From Vicinamibacteraceae bacterium (GTDB lineage: Bacteria > Planctomycetota > Phycisphaerae > Phycisphaerales > UBA5793), in contig WYBR01000054.1 of the NCBI GenBank assembly GCA_011525805.1, positions 1 to 34,610 on the forward strand: a DNA stretch of 34,610 nt, read 5' to 3'. How positions within the stretch are numbered: position 1 is the first letter of the stretch; each line of letters starts with the position of its first letter. This document shows positions 1 to 8,031 of the stretch, piece after piece. The position numbers were made by a program, and so were the translations under genes. The notes beneath the pieces were generated by a model, which worked only from the letters and a program-made list of their open reading frames with translations, searched no databases and was not told the DNA's origin.

Positions 1-6
1 GGGTGC

Positions 7-36
7 CACACATCGACCCGCATCGGGCGATGTGTG
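7..36. other. Stem-loop at the left edge of the window
   Basis: The 9-base arm at 7-15 (CACACATCG) is exactly complementary to 28-36 (CGATGTGTG). Inside it, CCCG at 17-20 pairs with CGGG at 24-27, leaving a three-base loop and one bulged A. No T-run follows on either strand. It lies about 100 bases beyond the stop of the minus-strand methyltransferase and could be its terminator, or that of a plus-strand gene off the left edge. The rest of 1-132 shows no gene that I can support. Confidence 0.45.
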
Positions 37-132
37 TCGAGCGGGCCACGGCGGTCGTTCTCACTTGCACATTCGCATCGATCTCCGCCCAGAGCGGCGG
101 CGATCGATGGCACCCGCGCCCGCGCGCGAGCC

Positions 133-933
133 TCACGGGCACAGCCGCCAGAGGATGATGCCCGCGGCGACGGCGACGTTGAGCGAGTCGTTGCCCAGGT
201 GCATCGGGATCGTCAGCCGCCGATCGCACAGACTCACCCACTGGCGCGACAGGCCCTGCGACTCGCTGCCGAAGAGGATCGCCGTGCGCGGCCCGCGCCG
301 GGTCCGCTCATCGAGGCGCTCCGCCCCATCGTCGTCCACCACCGTGGCGATCAACTCGAATCCGCGCCGTCGCAGTTTTTCGAGATCGCGGACCATGTCG
401 ATGCTGCGCACGATCGGGAGCGTGAAGACCGCCCCCATCGAGACGCGCACCACGCGGCGAAAGAACGGATCGCACGACCGCTCGCCGACGAGCATCCCCT
501 GCGCGCCCAGCGCGGCGGCGATGCGGATGAGCGAGCCGAGGTTTTCGGTGTTGTGCGTCTCGGGGCAGACGACGAGCGTGCAGCGGGTGTCGCCCGCCGG
601 GAGGAGCGATTCGAGGGGAGGATTCGCGGGCCGTGTCGCGCAGGCGATGACGCCCGAGTGGAACTTGAAGCCGAGGATGCCGCGGATGACCGCGTCGCTT
701 GCGACGTAGACAGGGCAGTGCGGCGGCGCGAGCGGGGCGATCTCGTCAACCTTGCGCGTCGTCACGAGGATCGACACGGGCGAGATGGCGCTGGCGAGGA
801 GGCGGCGCACGAGGTGCTCGCCCTCGGCGATGAAGAGGTCTCCGCGGGCCGCCAGTTCGCGGTCGCGCAGGTTGAGGTAGGGCGCGATGCGGGGATCGTC
901 GGGCGCGTCGATGGCGAGGCGCGAGGCGGGCAT
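133..933 (-). CDS. SpoU/TrmH-family RNA 2'-O-ribose methyltransferase
   Basis: 266 residues. The C-terminal half carries the three SPOUT trefoil-knot motifs: an N-T-E-N-L-G-S-L-I-R stretch (motif 1), LFGSESQGL (motif 2) and the end motif IPMHLGNDSLNVAVAAGI (motif 3). These bind S-adenosylmethionine in enzymes that methylate ribose 2'-OH in rRNA or tRNA. The N-terminal part (residues about 10-90) resembles the substrate-binding domain of two-domain SpoU proteins (APYLNLRDRELAARGDLFIAEG). The ATG at 933 is chosen because family similarity starts just after it and longer versions would run into the divergent kinase leader. A TATCAT lies 5 bases upstream of this ATG, so the message could be leaderless, but no good -35 is seen. 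The target nucleotide cannot be deduced. Confidence 0.9.
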   Translation of the reverse strand: MPASRLAIDAPDDPRIAPYLNLRDRELAARGDLFIAEGEHLVRRLLASAISPVSILVTTRKVDEIAPLAPPHCPVYVASDAVIRGILGFKFHSGVIACATRPANPPLESLLPAGDTRCTLVVCPETHNTENLGSLIRIAAALGAQGMLVGERSCDPFFRRVVRVSMGAVFTLPIVRSIDMVRDLEKLRRRGFELIATVVDDDGAERLDERTRRGPRTAILFGSESQGLSRQWVSLCDRRLTIPMHLGNDSLNVAVAAGIILWRLCP

Positions 934-1019
934 GGCGGATGATACCGCGCCTGGTCGCGCTTCTGGGCCGCGTGCGGCGGGCCTATGCTCTTCGACCCGA
1001 GCCTGCACAGGAGAAGCGG

Positions 1020-1931
1020 ATGCCCCTGGTTGTAACCGGCAGCGTCGGAATCGACACGATCCACACCCCCAGCAGCAGCGCCGCCGAGGTGCTCGGAGGC
1101 TCGTGCACCTACTTCGCCGCTGCCGCCTCCTTCTTCCATCCCGTGCGCGTCGTCGCCGCCGTCGGGGACGATTTCGACGATCGCTTCCTCGAGACGATCC
1201 GCGCCTTTTCCGGCGTCGACCTCGCCGGCCTCGAGACGCGCCGCGGTTCGGAGACCTTCCGCTGGACGGGGCGCTACCACGCCAACATGAACGACCGCGA
1301 CACGCTCGAGGTCGACCTTGGCGTGCTTGGCGAGGCGCCGCCGCCGGTGCCCGCCTCCTTCGCCGATTCGCAGTTCGTCTTCCTCGCCAACGCCTTCCCG
1401 AAGAACCAGATGCAGTTCCTCGAGTCCTTTCCCCGGCGCCGCCTCACCGTCGCCGACACCATGGACCTGTGGATCAGCACCGAGCGCGAGGCGCTCAATG
1501 ACCTGCTCGAGCGCATCGACGGGCTGGTGCTCAACGACTCCGAGGCGGAGATGCTCACCGAGTTCGCCAACCCAGTCAAGGCGGCGATCACGATCCGCGA
1601 GCGCTACGGCCTCAAGTTCGTCGTGCTCAAAAAGGGCGAGCACGGCTGCATCCTCTCGCACGAAGAGGGAATGGCCGTGCTGCCCGCCTACCCCGTCGAG
1701 TCCGTCGTCGACCCGACCGGCGCGGGCGACTGTTTCGCCGGGGGGATGATGGGCTACCTCGCCTCGATCAACCGCACCGACTTCTCCTCCATCCAGCACG
1801 CGCTGACGCACGGGACGGTCATCTCAAGTTTCGCGGTCGAGGCCTTCAGCCTCAACCGCCTGCGGCAGATCGGCATCGCGGACATCCACCGCCGCATGAT
1901 CCAGTTCGCCCGCGCCGTGCGAGTGGTGTAG
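1020..1931 (+). CDS. PfkB-family carbohydrate/nucleoside kinase
   Basis: 303 residues. It has a ribokinase-type fold: an N-terminal GSVGIDTI strand, a GG motif near residue 26 (EVLGGSCTYFA), and the C-terminal PfkB signature DPTGAGDCFAGG at 231-242, with Asp237 as the expected catalytic base and the glycines forming the anion hole. Members phosphorylate sugars or nucleosides with ATP in the cytoplasm; the substrate cannot be told from sequence. The ATG is preceded by AGGAG at a normal distance. A possible -10 (TATGCT, 984-989) lies upstream without a convincing -35. It heads a tight run: the Nfu_N gene starts 5 bases after its stop. Confidence 0.92.
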   Translation: MPLVVTGSVGIDTIHTPSSSAAEVLGGSCTYFAAAASFFHPVRVVAAVGDDFDDRFLETIRAFSGVDLAGLETRRGSETFRWTGRYHANMNDRDTLEVDLGVLGEAPPPVPASFADSQFVFLANAFPKNQMQFLESFPRRRLTVADTMDLWISTEREALNDLLERIDGLVLNDSEAEMLTEFANPVKAAITIRERYGLKFVVLKKGEHGCILSHEEGMAVLPAYPVESVVDPTGAGDCFAGGMMGYLASINRTDFSSIQHALTHGTVISSFAVEAFSLNRLRQIGIADIHRRMIQFARAVRVV

Positions 1932-1936
1932 GCGTC

Positions 1937-2224
1937 ATGGGCTTTCGCATCATCGACATCGAGACGACGCCGAACCCCAACGCGCTGAAGTTCAACCTCG
2001 ACCAGCCGATCAGCCGCGGCACGCTCAGTTTTGTCCGGCCGCCGGACGCGGAGCGGGATCCGATCGCGGCCTCGCTCTTCGCGATCGAGGGAGTGGTGTC
2101 GCTGATGTTCCGCGGCGACTTCGTGACGGTGAACAAGCGAGCCGACGCCGACTGGGGGCCGATCAAGGCCAAGGTGCGCCGGGCGCTGGCCGAGGCCCAG
2201 CCGCTGTCCGAGGCGGGATTCTGA
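1937..2224 (+). CDS. Stand-alone Nfu/NifU N-terminal-type domain protein
   Basis: 95 residues matching the Nfu N-terminal domain (Nfu_N), recognisable from ETTPNPNALKF near the start and FAIEGVVSLMFRGDFVTVNK in the middle. In full-length Nfu proteins this domain precedes a C-terminal CxxC domain that carries an Fe-S cluster. Here the protein ends after the N-domain and contains no cysteine, so it cannot ligate a cluster by cysteine. A role as adaptor or partner in Fe-S assembly is possible but inferred. It lies 5 bases after the PfkB stop and is probably co-transcribed with it. Confidence in the domain is high, in the function low. Confidence 0.85.
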   Translation: MGFRIIDIETTPNPNALKFNLDQPISRGTLSFVRPPDAERDPIAASLFAIEGVVSLMFRGDFVTVNKRADADWGPIKAKVRRALAEAQPLSEAGF

Positions 2225-2296
2225 CCCGGCGGACCCCGCGTGTTCGGCGCTAGACTTGGCCCCCGACCCGATTCTCATCGCACTCACGAGGCGGTC

Positions 2297-2653
2297 ATGG
2301 ACTTCAAAGAGCCGATCAAGTATGACGATTTCGCGAAGATCGACCTGAGGGTGGCGACCGTCCGCGCCGCCGCCCACCACCCCAACGCCGACAAACTCCT
2401 CGTCCTGCAACTTGACGACGGCAGCGAAGGCGGGCGGCAGATCTGCGCCGGAATCCGCGGCCACTACGAGCCGGAGCAACTCGTCGGCCGGCAGATCGTC
2501 ATCGTCGCCAACCTCGAACCGCGGAAGATCAGGGGCGAGGTGAGCAACGGCATGCTCTGCGCCGCCAGCGACCTCTCCTCGGGCGAAGAGAGCCGCCAGG
2601 TCGTGCTGCTGGGCGTCGATCGGCAGGTTCCCGCCGGCTCGCCGATCAGTTGA
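2297..2653 (+). CDS. Stand-alone tRNA-binding (EMAP/Trbp111-type) protein
   Basis: 118 residues of OB-fold tRNA-binding domain, like the C-terminal part of bacterial methionyl-tRNA synthetase, Trbp111 or CsaA. Diagnostic segments are [11 protein letters not shown] near residue 10, [13 protein letters not shown], a [13 protein letters not shown] segment, and [17 protein letters not shown] near 75-91. Such domains bind the outer corner of tRNA and often dimerise. It is not fused to a synthetase here, and no metG is in the window. The ATG at 2297 is chosen because the conserved domain begins about ten residues later; upstream in-frame sequence is not conserved in type. It is 72 bases after the Nfu_N gene, probably the same transcript, and ends 57 bases before tRNA-Arg. 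Confidence 0.88.
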   Translation: MDFKEPIKYDDFAKIDLRVATVRAAAHHPNADKLLVLQLDDGSEGGRQICAGIRGHYEPEQLVGRQIVIVANLEPRKIRGEVSNGMLCAASDLSSGEESRQVVLLGVDRQVPAGSPIS

Positions 2654-2710
2654 TGATCGCCGCCGGCGCGCCGGCCGATTCGATCCGGCGGCGCGTATCA
2701 TGAACCGGAA

Positions 2711-2784
2711 GCCCCGGTAGCTCAGTTGGACAGAGCAGCCGCCTTCTAAGCGGCAGGTCGCGCGTTCGAGTCGCGCCTGGGGCG
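2711..2784 (+). tRNA. tRNA-Arg (anticodon TCT)
   Basis: A full cloverleaf can be drawn. Acceptor arm GCCCCGG (2711-2717) pairs with CTGGGGC (2777-2783) with one G-U pair. The anticodon stem GCCGC/GCGGC encloses loop CTTCTAA, with TCT at positions 34-36. The T stem GCGCG/CGCGC encloses TTCGAGT. The discriminator base is G2784, and CCA is not encoded. It reads AGA (and AGG by wobble), codons that are rare in DNA of this composition. No integrase or duplicated tRNA end is nearby, so there is no sign of use as an attachment site. Confidence 0.96.
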
Positions 2785-2822
2785 TTGCGGCGGCGCGCGG
2801 CCGGCGCGTTCGGTTCCCCGGA

Positions 2823-2858
2823 GAAAAAACACCGGCCGCGCTTTCGGCGCGGCCGGCG
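2823..2858 (-). terminator. Rho-independent terminator of the subtilase gene
   Basis: A perfect 10-bp stem, CCGGCCGCGC (2832-2841) with GCGCGGCCGG (2847-2856), loop TTTCG. On the minus strand it is followed by GTG and six T residues (the A-run at 2824-2829), the classic intrinsic terminator layout. It begins 27 bases past the stop of the minus-strand subtilase. The plus strand has no T-run, so it is mainly a minus-strand terminator, although it could also block read-through from the tRNA. Confidence 0.88.
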
Positions 2859-2885
2859 CTCTCCTTCCCGAAACTCGCCGTCGCC

Positions 2886-4937
2886 TTACCTCACGCCGAC
2901 GACGTCGATGTCATCGACATAGAAGTTGTCGCTCGTCGCGTTCATGTCGGCGTCGAAAGCGATCCGGAAGTTGCTCGTCATGGCGAAGCCCGACAGGTCG
3001 ATGTCGAAGAACCGGTAGACGTTGTTCCCATCGGCGCTGGTGAGTGTCCGCACAAGCGTGTAGTTCACGCCGTCGGGGCTGACCCAGACCTCGGCCCGGT
3101 CGCCGGACTCGAAGGATGAGACCTTGGCCCAGAAGGTGAGATGGACGGAGGAAGCGCCGCTGAGATCGACGCCCCGCTCGATGTACCCCGTGCCGCGGCG
3201 CAGCCGCACGTGTCCGCTGCCGCTGTGCGGTCCCTCGCGGTTCCAGCGCAGGTTGACGTCGCCGCTGGTGATCCACGATCCGACCCACGAGCCCGTTCCG
3301 CCGGAGAAGTTGCGCGACTCGAAGCCGTCGAAGGCGAGTGAACCCGGATTGCCGCCGGGGTCCGTCACGTTGATGGTGACGGAATCGGTGTCGGTGGCGC
3401 CGTCGTCGTCCGTCACGCGCACCGTGGCGTTGTAGACCCCGGCAATGGTGTACGTGGCTGCGGCGAAGGGGCTTGTGCCCGTCGACTGGTCGTAGAACCC
3501 GTCGCCGTCGAAGTCCCACGAGAAGTCCACGATCGTTCCGTCCGGATCGCTGCTCGCGGAGGCGTCAAAGGAGACGTTGAGCGGGGCGTTGCCGCTCAGC
3601 GGCGCCGCCGCGAGCGACGCGACGGGCGGCTGGTTGCCTCCGCCGCCGCCGACGAGCAGCAGCGAGCCGTTTGTGTTGATCCGCCCGTAGCCGAAGGTGT
3701 TGTCGATGCCGGACGTGCCGAGGTCGTCCGTCCCCCCCTTGAGGATCGCCTCGACTTCGGCGGAGGTGAGAGCGGGATTGGCGGACCAGATCAGCGCCGC
3801 CAGACCCGCGGTCAGCGGTGTTGAGAAACTCGTCCCGCTCACCGAGGCATAGTCGTTGTCGCTGCCCGAGTCGGTCGTGAAGACGCTCACCCCCGGCGCG
3901 ACGAGATCGACGAACTGGCCGTAGGCGGAGAAGGAGGCCTTGTTGTCGTTGATGTCGGTGGCGCCGACGACGATGATGTCATCGTTGTCGCGGTTGCCGA
4001 AGGTCAGGTTGCGGTTGTCGTTGCCGGCGGCCCAGACGAGCAGCCCGCCAAGCGAGCGGATGTAGGTGGCGGTGGTCAGGTTGGAGGAACTGTCCACGCC
4101 GCTGTAGGAGACGCTGGCGACCTTGTCGCCGTTCTCGACCGCGGTGCGGGCCGCGTGCTGAAGCGTCGAGAGCGACGAACCCCCGCCGGTGCTGTTGGAG
4201 ACGCGCAGCATGCGGTGGCTGAGGTTCCAGCCCACGCCCGCGATTCCCACGCCGTTGTCGCCGTTGGCGGCGGCGCAGCCGGTGGTCATCGTGCCGTGCG
4301 GGTGGATCGGGCCGATGGCGCCGCCCTGGTTCTCCCACAGGCGATCGACGGCGTTGTAGCCGAGCAGCCGATGCTGCTGGAAATCCTCGTGCGTCGTGCG
4401 GATGCCCGTGTCGCAGATGCCCACGCTCACTGAAGGTCCGCCGGTGTGAATGTCCCACCCGGCGCAGGAATCCATGTTGACGTGATGCCACTGGCTTGAG
4501 AAGCGCGAGTCGTTCGGGCAGGCAAGGGGATAAACGATCCAGTCCGGCTCGGCGTACTGGATGACGCCGGTGGTCAGGAGTGAGGCGGCGACGTCGTTTT
4601 CAGTGGCGCCCTCGGGCACGGCGATGACGTACTCACCCGTCTGCGGCACGAACTCGACGAGCGCATAGCGCGTGATGGCCGCGCGCGCTTCCTCGATGCG
4701 CTCGCGCGCCGCCGCGGCGCCGAGGCCTCCCTCGAGCCACCGGTCCACCTGGATCGGTCGGACGATCATGCGGCCCGAGAACTCACGGTCGCCCGGAACG
4801 GCGAAGAACTGGATGGGCGGATCGGACCGCCGCGCCTCCGGCGGCGCCTGAACCATGCCGGCCGAGGCGCCGGCCGCGAACAACGCCGCCGCGCAGACAA
4901 GCGGACGGCTGAAGAAGGACGAGGAACCCACGTTCAT
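2886..4937 (-). CDS. Exported subtilisin-like (S8) serine protease with PKD domain
   Basis: 683 residues. Order: signal peptide (1 to about 26), a propeptide-like region (about 45-135), an S8 catalytic domain (about 150-430), a PKD domain (about 435-525, with WDFDGDG) and a C-terminal jelly-roll-like domain (about 532-683). The catalytic residues are visible: Asp176 in ICDTGI, His214 in HPHGT, Ser370 in SGTSFSTP, plus oxyanion Asn306 in WAAGNDN. It should degrade proteins outside the cytoplasm; the last two domains probably bind surfaces or polymers. The ATG at 4937 is chosen because GGAGGT lies 7 bases upstream and the signal peptide starts there. A good promoter candidate (5055-5083) and terminator (2823-2858) bracket it as a single-gene unit. 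Confidence 0.94.
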   Translation of the reverse strand: MNVGSSSFFSRPLVCAAALFAAGASAGMVQAPPEARRSDPPIQFFAVPGDREFSGRMIVRPIQVDRWLEGGLGAAAARERIEEARAAITRYALVEFVPQTGEYVIAVPEGATENDVAASLLTTGVIQYAEPDWIVYPLACPNDSRFSSQWHHVNMDSCAGWDIHTGGPSVSVGICDTGIRTTHEDFQQHRLLGYNAVDRLWENQGGAIGPIHPHGTMTTGCAAANGDNGVGIAGVGWNLSHRMLRVSNSTGGGSSLSTLQHAARTAVENGDKVASVSYSGVDSSSNLTTATYIRSLGGLLVWAAGNDNRNLTFGNRDNDDIIVVGATDINDNKASFSAYGQFVDLVAPGVSVFTTDSGSDNDYASVSGTSFSTPLTAGLAALIWSANPALTSAEVEAILKGGTDDLGTSGIDNTFGYGRINTNGSLLLVGGGGGNQPPVASLAAAPLSGNAPLNVSFDASASSDPDGTIVDFSWDFDGDGFYDQSTGTSPFAAATYTIAGVYNATVRVTDDDGATDTDSVTINVTDPGGNPGSLAFDGFESRNFSGGTGSWVGSWITSGDVNLRWNREGPHSGSGHVRLRRGTGYIERGVDLSGASSVHLTFWAKVSSFESGDRAEVWVSPDGVNYTLVRTLTSADGNNVYRFFDIDLSGFAMTSNFRIAFDADMNATSDNFYVDDIDVVGVR

Positions 4938-5254
4938 TGCTGATACCTCCGCACAGTGGGACAAGGGCGGCCACGCGTCGAAACGCTCGATCGGCGTACC
5001 GGAGGGCGACCCGCTCGCAACCTCTGCGAAAGGCGGATGAGCCACGGTGCGCCCAGACTACCACATCGCCTCGAGTCTGTCAATGGGAATCTCGGATCGT
5101 CCGATTGAATCACGTCGACCGAGTCGCCGGGCCGGGGGAGGGTCGGGCTTTCCGCGGCGCAAAGCGGTTCTATCATGAGCCGTGGGCGCACGGTGGGAGG
5201 CGGATGAGACGCATCCGCCCCGTCGGCCCCGCCCGCCATCAAGGAGGTTGGATC
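4938..5254. other. Divergent intergenic region, subtilase / M3 peptidase
   Basis: 317 bases without a convincing gene. It holds the minus-strand promoter candidate (5055-5083), the subtilase ribosome site just above 4943, and the M3 ribosome site (AAGGAGG at 5241-5247). A plus-strand TATCAT (5171-5176) could be a -10 for the M3 gene, but its -35 is poor. A small inverted repeat TCGGA-TCG-TCCGA lies near 5093-5105. Open frames crossing the region are composition artefacts. Confidence 0.6.
5055..5083 (-). promoter_or_regulatory. Sigma-70-type promoter for the subtilase gene
   Basis: On the minus strand TTGACA (5083-5078) is followed by a 17-base spacer and TAGTCT (5060-5055). The -35 is consensus, the -10 is moderate, and the spacing is ideal. 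Predicted transcription start is near 5048, giving a leader of about 110 bases before the ATG at 4937. Confidence 0.55.
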
Positions 5255-7396
5255 ATGCAGGGGGATGCAAGCCGCACAGGCGATCGGCTTCGGTTCGGTT
5301 CGGCGCGGTCCGGCGCGATCATCGCGGCCGCGGCGATACTCCTGGGATTGTGGTCGAGCGCGCCGCTGAGCGCGCAGACCACCGCATCCGGACGGCCGAC
5401 GACCGCGGCCGCGAGCGCGGCGGTCCGGCAGGTCGGCTCGCCGGTGTATTCGGACATTCCGGCGCTGATCGACGCGGCGCTGAAGCGAGCCGACGCCGCC
5501 GTGGCCGCGATCATCGCGCTGCCCGACGCGCAGCGCACCTTCGAGAACACGCTCGGCGCCATTGACGACATCGACGCGCGCGTCGAGGCCGAGACGAACA
5601 TGATCCAGTTCATGGCCTACGTCTCGACGGACGCTGCGGAGCGCGACGCCGCCAGCGCCGCCGAGCAGCGCGTCACCGAGTGGTACATCGACCTGAGCAA
5701 GAACGAAGACCTCTACCGCGCCGTCAAGGCCTACGCCGCGACGAGTCCGAAACTCCAGGGCGAGCGGGCGCGGATGCTCGAGCACACCCTGCGCGACTAT
5801 CGCCGGGCCGGCATGGAACTGCCCGCCGAACAGCGCGAGCGCCTCAAGGAGATCGAAAAGACCCTCAGCGAACTCGAGATCCAGTTCCAGACGAACATCC
5901 GCGAAGATGAGACCGTCGTCCCCGTAACGCGCGATGAACTCGGCGGTATGCCGCAGGAGTTCGTCGACGCGCTCCAGCGCAGCGGCGACCTGTTCGTCAT
6001 CACGATGGACTACCCCTCCGTCGAGCCGCTCTGGACGCTGTGCGACAACGAGATGACCCGCGCCAAGGTGCGCTTCGCCTACGTCCGCCGCGGCGGGCAG
6101 AAAAACGTCCGCCTCCTCGAGCGCATCATCAAACTCCGGGCCGAGCGGGCCCAGATGCTCGGCTACGCGCACACCGCCGACTACCAGACCGAGACGCGCA
6201 TGGCCGGCAGCGCGCAGACGGTGCGCGAGTTTTACGACAAACTCATTCCCATCGTGAAGAAGAAGGCGGTGAAGGACTACGCCGAACTCACCGCCGCGAA
6301 GCGCGAGCACACCGGCGACGGCAACGCGGTCGCGCAGATCTGGGACGGCCGCTTCTACACCGACTACCTCCTGCGCACCAAGTACGCGGTGAACCACGAG
6401 GAGATCCGCGAGTACTTCCCGCTTGACGCGGTGATTGACGGCCTGTTCAGCATCACGCAGTCGCTCTACGGCATCGAGTACCGCGACGCGACGAACTCGG
6501 CGGGCGCCGCGGACCGGCCCCTCTGGCACGAGGATGTCAAGTACTACGAGGTCTACGACACCCGCAGCGGCGAGATGCTCGGCGCGTTTTACCTCGACCT
6601 CCATCCGCGCCCCAACAAGTACAACCACGCGGCGCAGTGGGGCCTGATGCAGCGCAAGACCTACATGGACGGCCGGGTGCAGAAGCCCCTCGCCGCGCTC
6701 GTGTGCAACTTCACCAAGCCCACCGCCGAGAAGCCCTCCCTCATGCGCCACAACGAGGTCGAGACCTTCTTCCACGAGTTCGGCCACTGCCTGCACACCA
6801 TCCTCAGCACCGCCACGCTCAACTCTTTCGGCGGAACCAAGTGCGAGCGCGACTTCGTCGAAGCCCCCTCGCAGATGTTCGAGAACTGGGTCTGGGACGC
6901 CGACGTGCTCGCCACCTTCAGCCGGCATTACAAGACCGGCCAGCCCCTGCCGCGCGAACTGCTCGACCGCATGATCGCGGCGCGGCACCTCGGCTCGGGC
7001 CTGCTCGCCCAGGGGCAACTCTGGCTCGGCTCCATGGACTTCGCCTACCACACCGTTCCCGACGGCGTCGTGGACACCACCGCCGTTCAGCACGAACTCT
7101 ACGAGAAGATCTCCGAGTATCCCGACCTGCCCAACACCTGGTTCCAGGCGGGCTTCGGGCATCTCATGGGGTATCATGCGGGGTACTACGGCTACATGTG
7201 GTCGCTCGTCTACGCCTCCGACATGTTCCAGCGCTTCAAGGAACTGGGCATGCTCGATCCCGAGGCGGGGCGCTACTACCGCGAGAAGATCCTCGCGCGC
7301 GGCGGAACGGTGGACGGCATGGTGATGGTGCGCGAATACCTCGGCCGCGAGCCGGACATGAACGCCTTCCTCAAGCACCTCGGGCTGGAGGAGTAG
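5255..7396 (+). CDS. Exported M3-family oligopeptidase (thimet oligopeptidase-like)
   Basis: 713 residues, close to the usual M3 length plus a leader. Residues 1 to about 41 look like a signal peptide (hydrophobic stretch 20-40 ending SAPLSAQ), so it probably acts in the periplasm, whereas many M3 enzymes are cytoplasmic. The zinc site is HEFGH at 507-511 with Glu508 as catalytic base, and the third ligand Glu536 in DFVEAPSQ lies 29 residues after His507, as in thimet oligopeptidase. The C-terminal GHLMGYHAGYYGY segment, typical of the family, lines the substrate site. It hydrolyses short peptides. The ATG is fixed by AAGGAGG 7 bases upstream. It may finish peptides released by the neighbouring exported proteases (inference). 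Confidence 0.95.
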   Translation: MQGDASRTGDRLRFGSARSGAIIAAAAILLGLWSSAPLSAQTTASGRPTTAAASAAVRQVGSPVYSDIPALIDAALKRADAAVAAIIALPDAQRTFENTLGAIDDIDARVEAETNMIQFMAYVSTDAAERDAASAAEQRVTEWYIDLSKNEDLYRAVKAYAATSPKLQGERARMLEHTLRDYRRAGMELPAEQRERLKEIEKTLSELEIQFQTNIREDETVVPVTRDELGGMPQEFVDALQRSGDLFVITMDYPSVEPLWTLCDNEMTRAKVRFAYVRRGGQKNVRLLERIIKLRAERAQMLGYAHTADYQTETRMAGSAQTVREFYDKLIPIVKKKAVKDYAELTAAKREHTGDGNAVAQIWDGRFYTDYLLRTKYAVNHEEIREYFPLDAVIDGLFSITQSLYGIEYRDATNSAGAADRPLWHEDVKYYEVYDTRSGEMLGAFYLDLHPRPNKYNHAAQWGLMQRKTYMDGRVQKPLAALVCNFTKPTAEKPSLMRHNEVETFFHEFGHCLHTILSTATLNSFGGTKCERDFVEAPSQMFENWVWDADVLATFSRHYKTGQPLPRELLDRMIAARHLGSGLLAQGQLWLGSMDFAYHTVPDGVVDTTAVQHELYEKISEYPDLPNTWFQAGFGHLMGYHAGYYGYMWSLVYASDMFQRFKELGMLDPEAGRYYREKILARGGTVDGMVMVREYLGREPDMNAFLKHLGLEE

Positions 7397-7418
7397 TCTC
7401 CGTTTCGTTCCCCCCACG

Positions 7419-7446
7419 CCCACGATGAGGCTCTGCGAATCGTGGG
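7419..7446. other. Stem-loop after the M3 peptidase gene
   Basis: CCCACGAT (7419-7426) pairs perfectly with ATCGTGGG (7439-7446) around a 12-base loop, starting 22 bases past the M3 stop. No T-run follows. It may be a weak or factor-dependent terminator, or processing hairpin. Its right arm lies inside the first copy of the tandem repeat described next. Confidence 0.45.
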
Positions 7447-7492
7447 GTGCATCTGCGAATGGTGGGGTGCATCTGCGAATCGCGGAGTGCTG
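7433..7492 (+). repeat. Three tandem copies of a 20-bp unit upstream of greA
   Basis: The unit CTGCGAATCGTGGGGTGCAT occurs at 7433-7452, again at 7453-7472 with one change, and in degenerate form at 7473-7492. No spacers separate the copies, so this is not CRISPR. It sits in the 140-base gap between the M3 gene and greA. Function unknown. Confidence 0.85.
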
Positions 7493-7536
7493 TGGGCACG
7501 ACGTCGCCGGACCTTCCGGGATGAAAGGTGAATCTC

Positions 7537-8010
7537 ATGGAAATGATCTCCCCGGAAGAAAAGCAGAAACTCGTCGATCAGTTGGAGGAACTCAAGGCCC
7601 GGCGGCCTGAGATCAGCAAGCGCATCGCCGAGGCGCGCGAATTGGGCGATCTCAAGGAGAACGCCGACTACCACGCCGCGCGCGAGGATCAAGGCGTCAT
7701 GGAGGCGCGCATCCGCCAACTCGAGGAGCGCCTGAGCAAAGCCGTCGTCGCCGGCGCCGGCGCGAGCGTCCCGGACGACATGGTCTTCCTCGGCGCCACC
7801 GTCCGCCTGCGCAACGTGGACAACGAGCAGGAGATGCTCTACCGCCTCGTTGGTGAAGCGTCAGGCCGCTTCAGCGAGGAAGTCATCGAAGTCACCGCCA
7901 CGTCGCCGATGGGCACCTCGCTCATGCGGGCGCGCATCGGCGAAGTCATTCGCGTCGATCTGCCGCGCGGCGTGCGGCGCTTCGAAGTCATCGAAATCGT
8001 GGTCGAGTAG
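7537..8010 (+). CDS. greA: Transcription elongation factor GreA
   Basis: 157 residues, the usual GreA length. The N-terminal half is the antiparallel coiled coil that enters the RNA polymerase secondary channel. Its tip carries [17 protein letters not shown], with the acidic Asp and Glu that promote cleavage of backtracked RNA. The C-terminal half is the FKBP-like globular domain ([18 protein letters not shown]). Cytoplasmic. The ATG at 7537 is preferred over an in-frame GTG at 7528, because AAAGGTG sits at good distance before the ATG. The S10 peptidase starts 21 bases after its stop, so the two may share a transcript. Confidence 0.95.
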   Translation: MEMISPEEKQKLVDQLEELKARRPEISKRIAEARELGDLKENADYHAAREDQGVMEARIRQLEERLSKAVVAGAGASVPDDMVFLGATVRLRNVDNEQEMLYRLVGEASGRFSEEVIEVTATSPMGTSLMRARIGEVIRVDLPRGVRRFEVIEIVVE

Positions 8011-8031
8011 TTCAGAACATCGAGGTGCATC

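Noticed and set aside
2711-2784. tRNA-Arg considered as an integration site
   Set aside because: No duplicated 3' end of the tRNA, no integrase and no foreign gene block next to it.
4934-7423. An 829-codon open frame on the minus strand opposite the M3 peptidase gene
   Set aside because: It has no recognisable domain, is rich in Val, Gly, Leu and Glu as expected for an antisense frame in GC-rich DNA, and the plus-strand frame has a complete M3 active site.
7433-7492. Short regularly repeated units considered as a CRISPR array
   Set aside because: Copies are directly adjacent, there are no unique spacers, and no cas genes are present.
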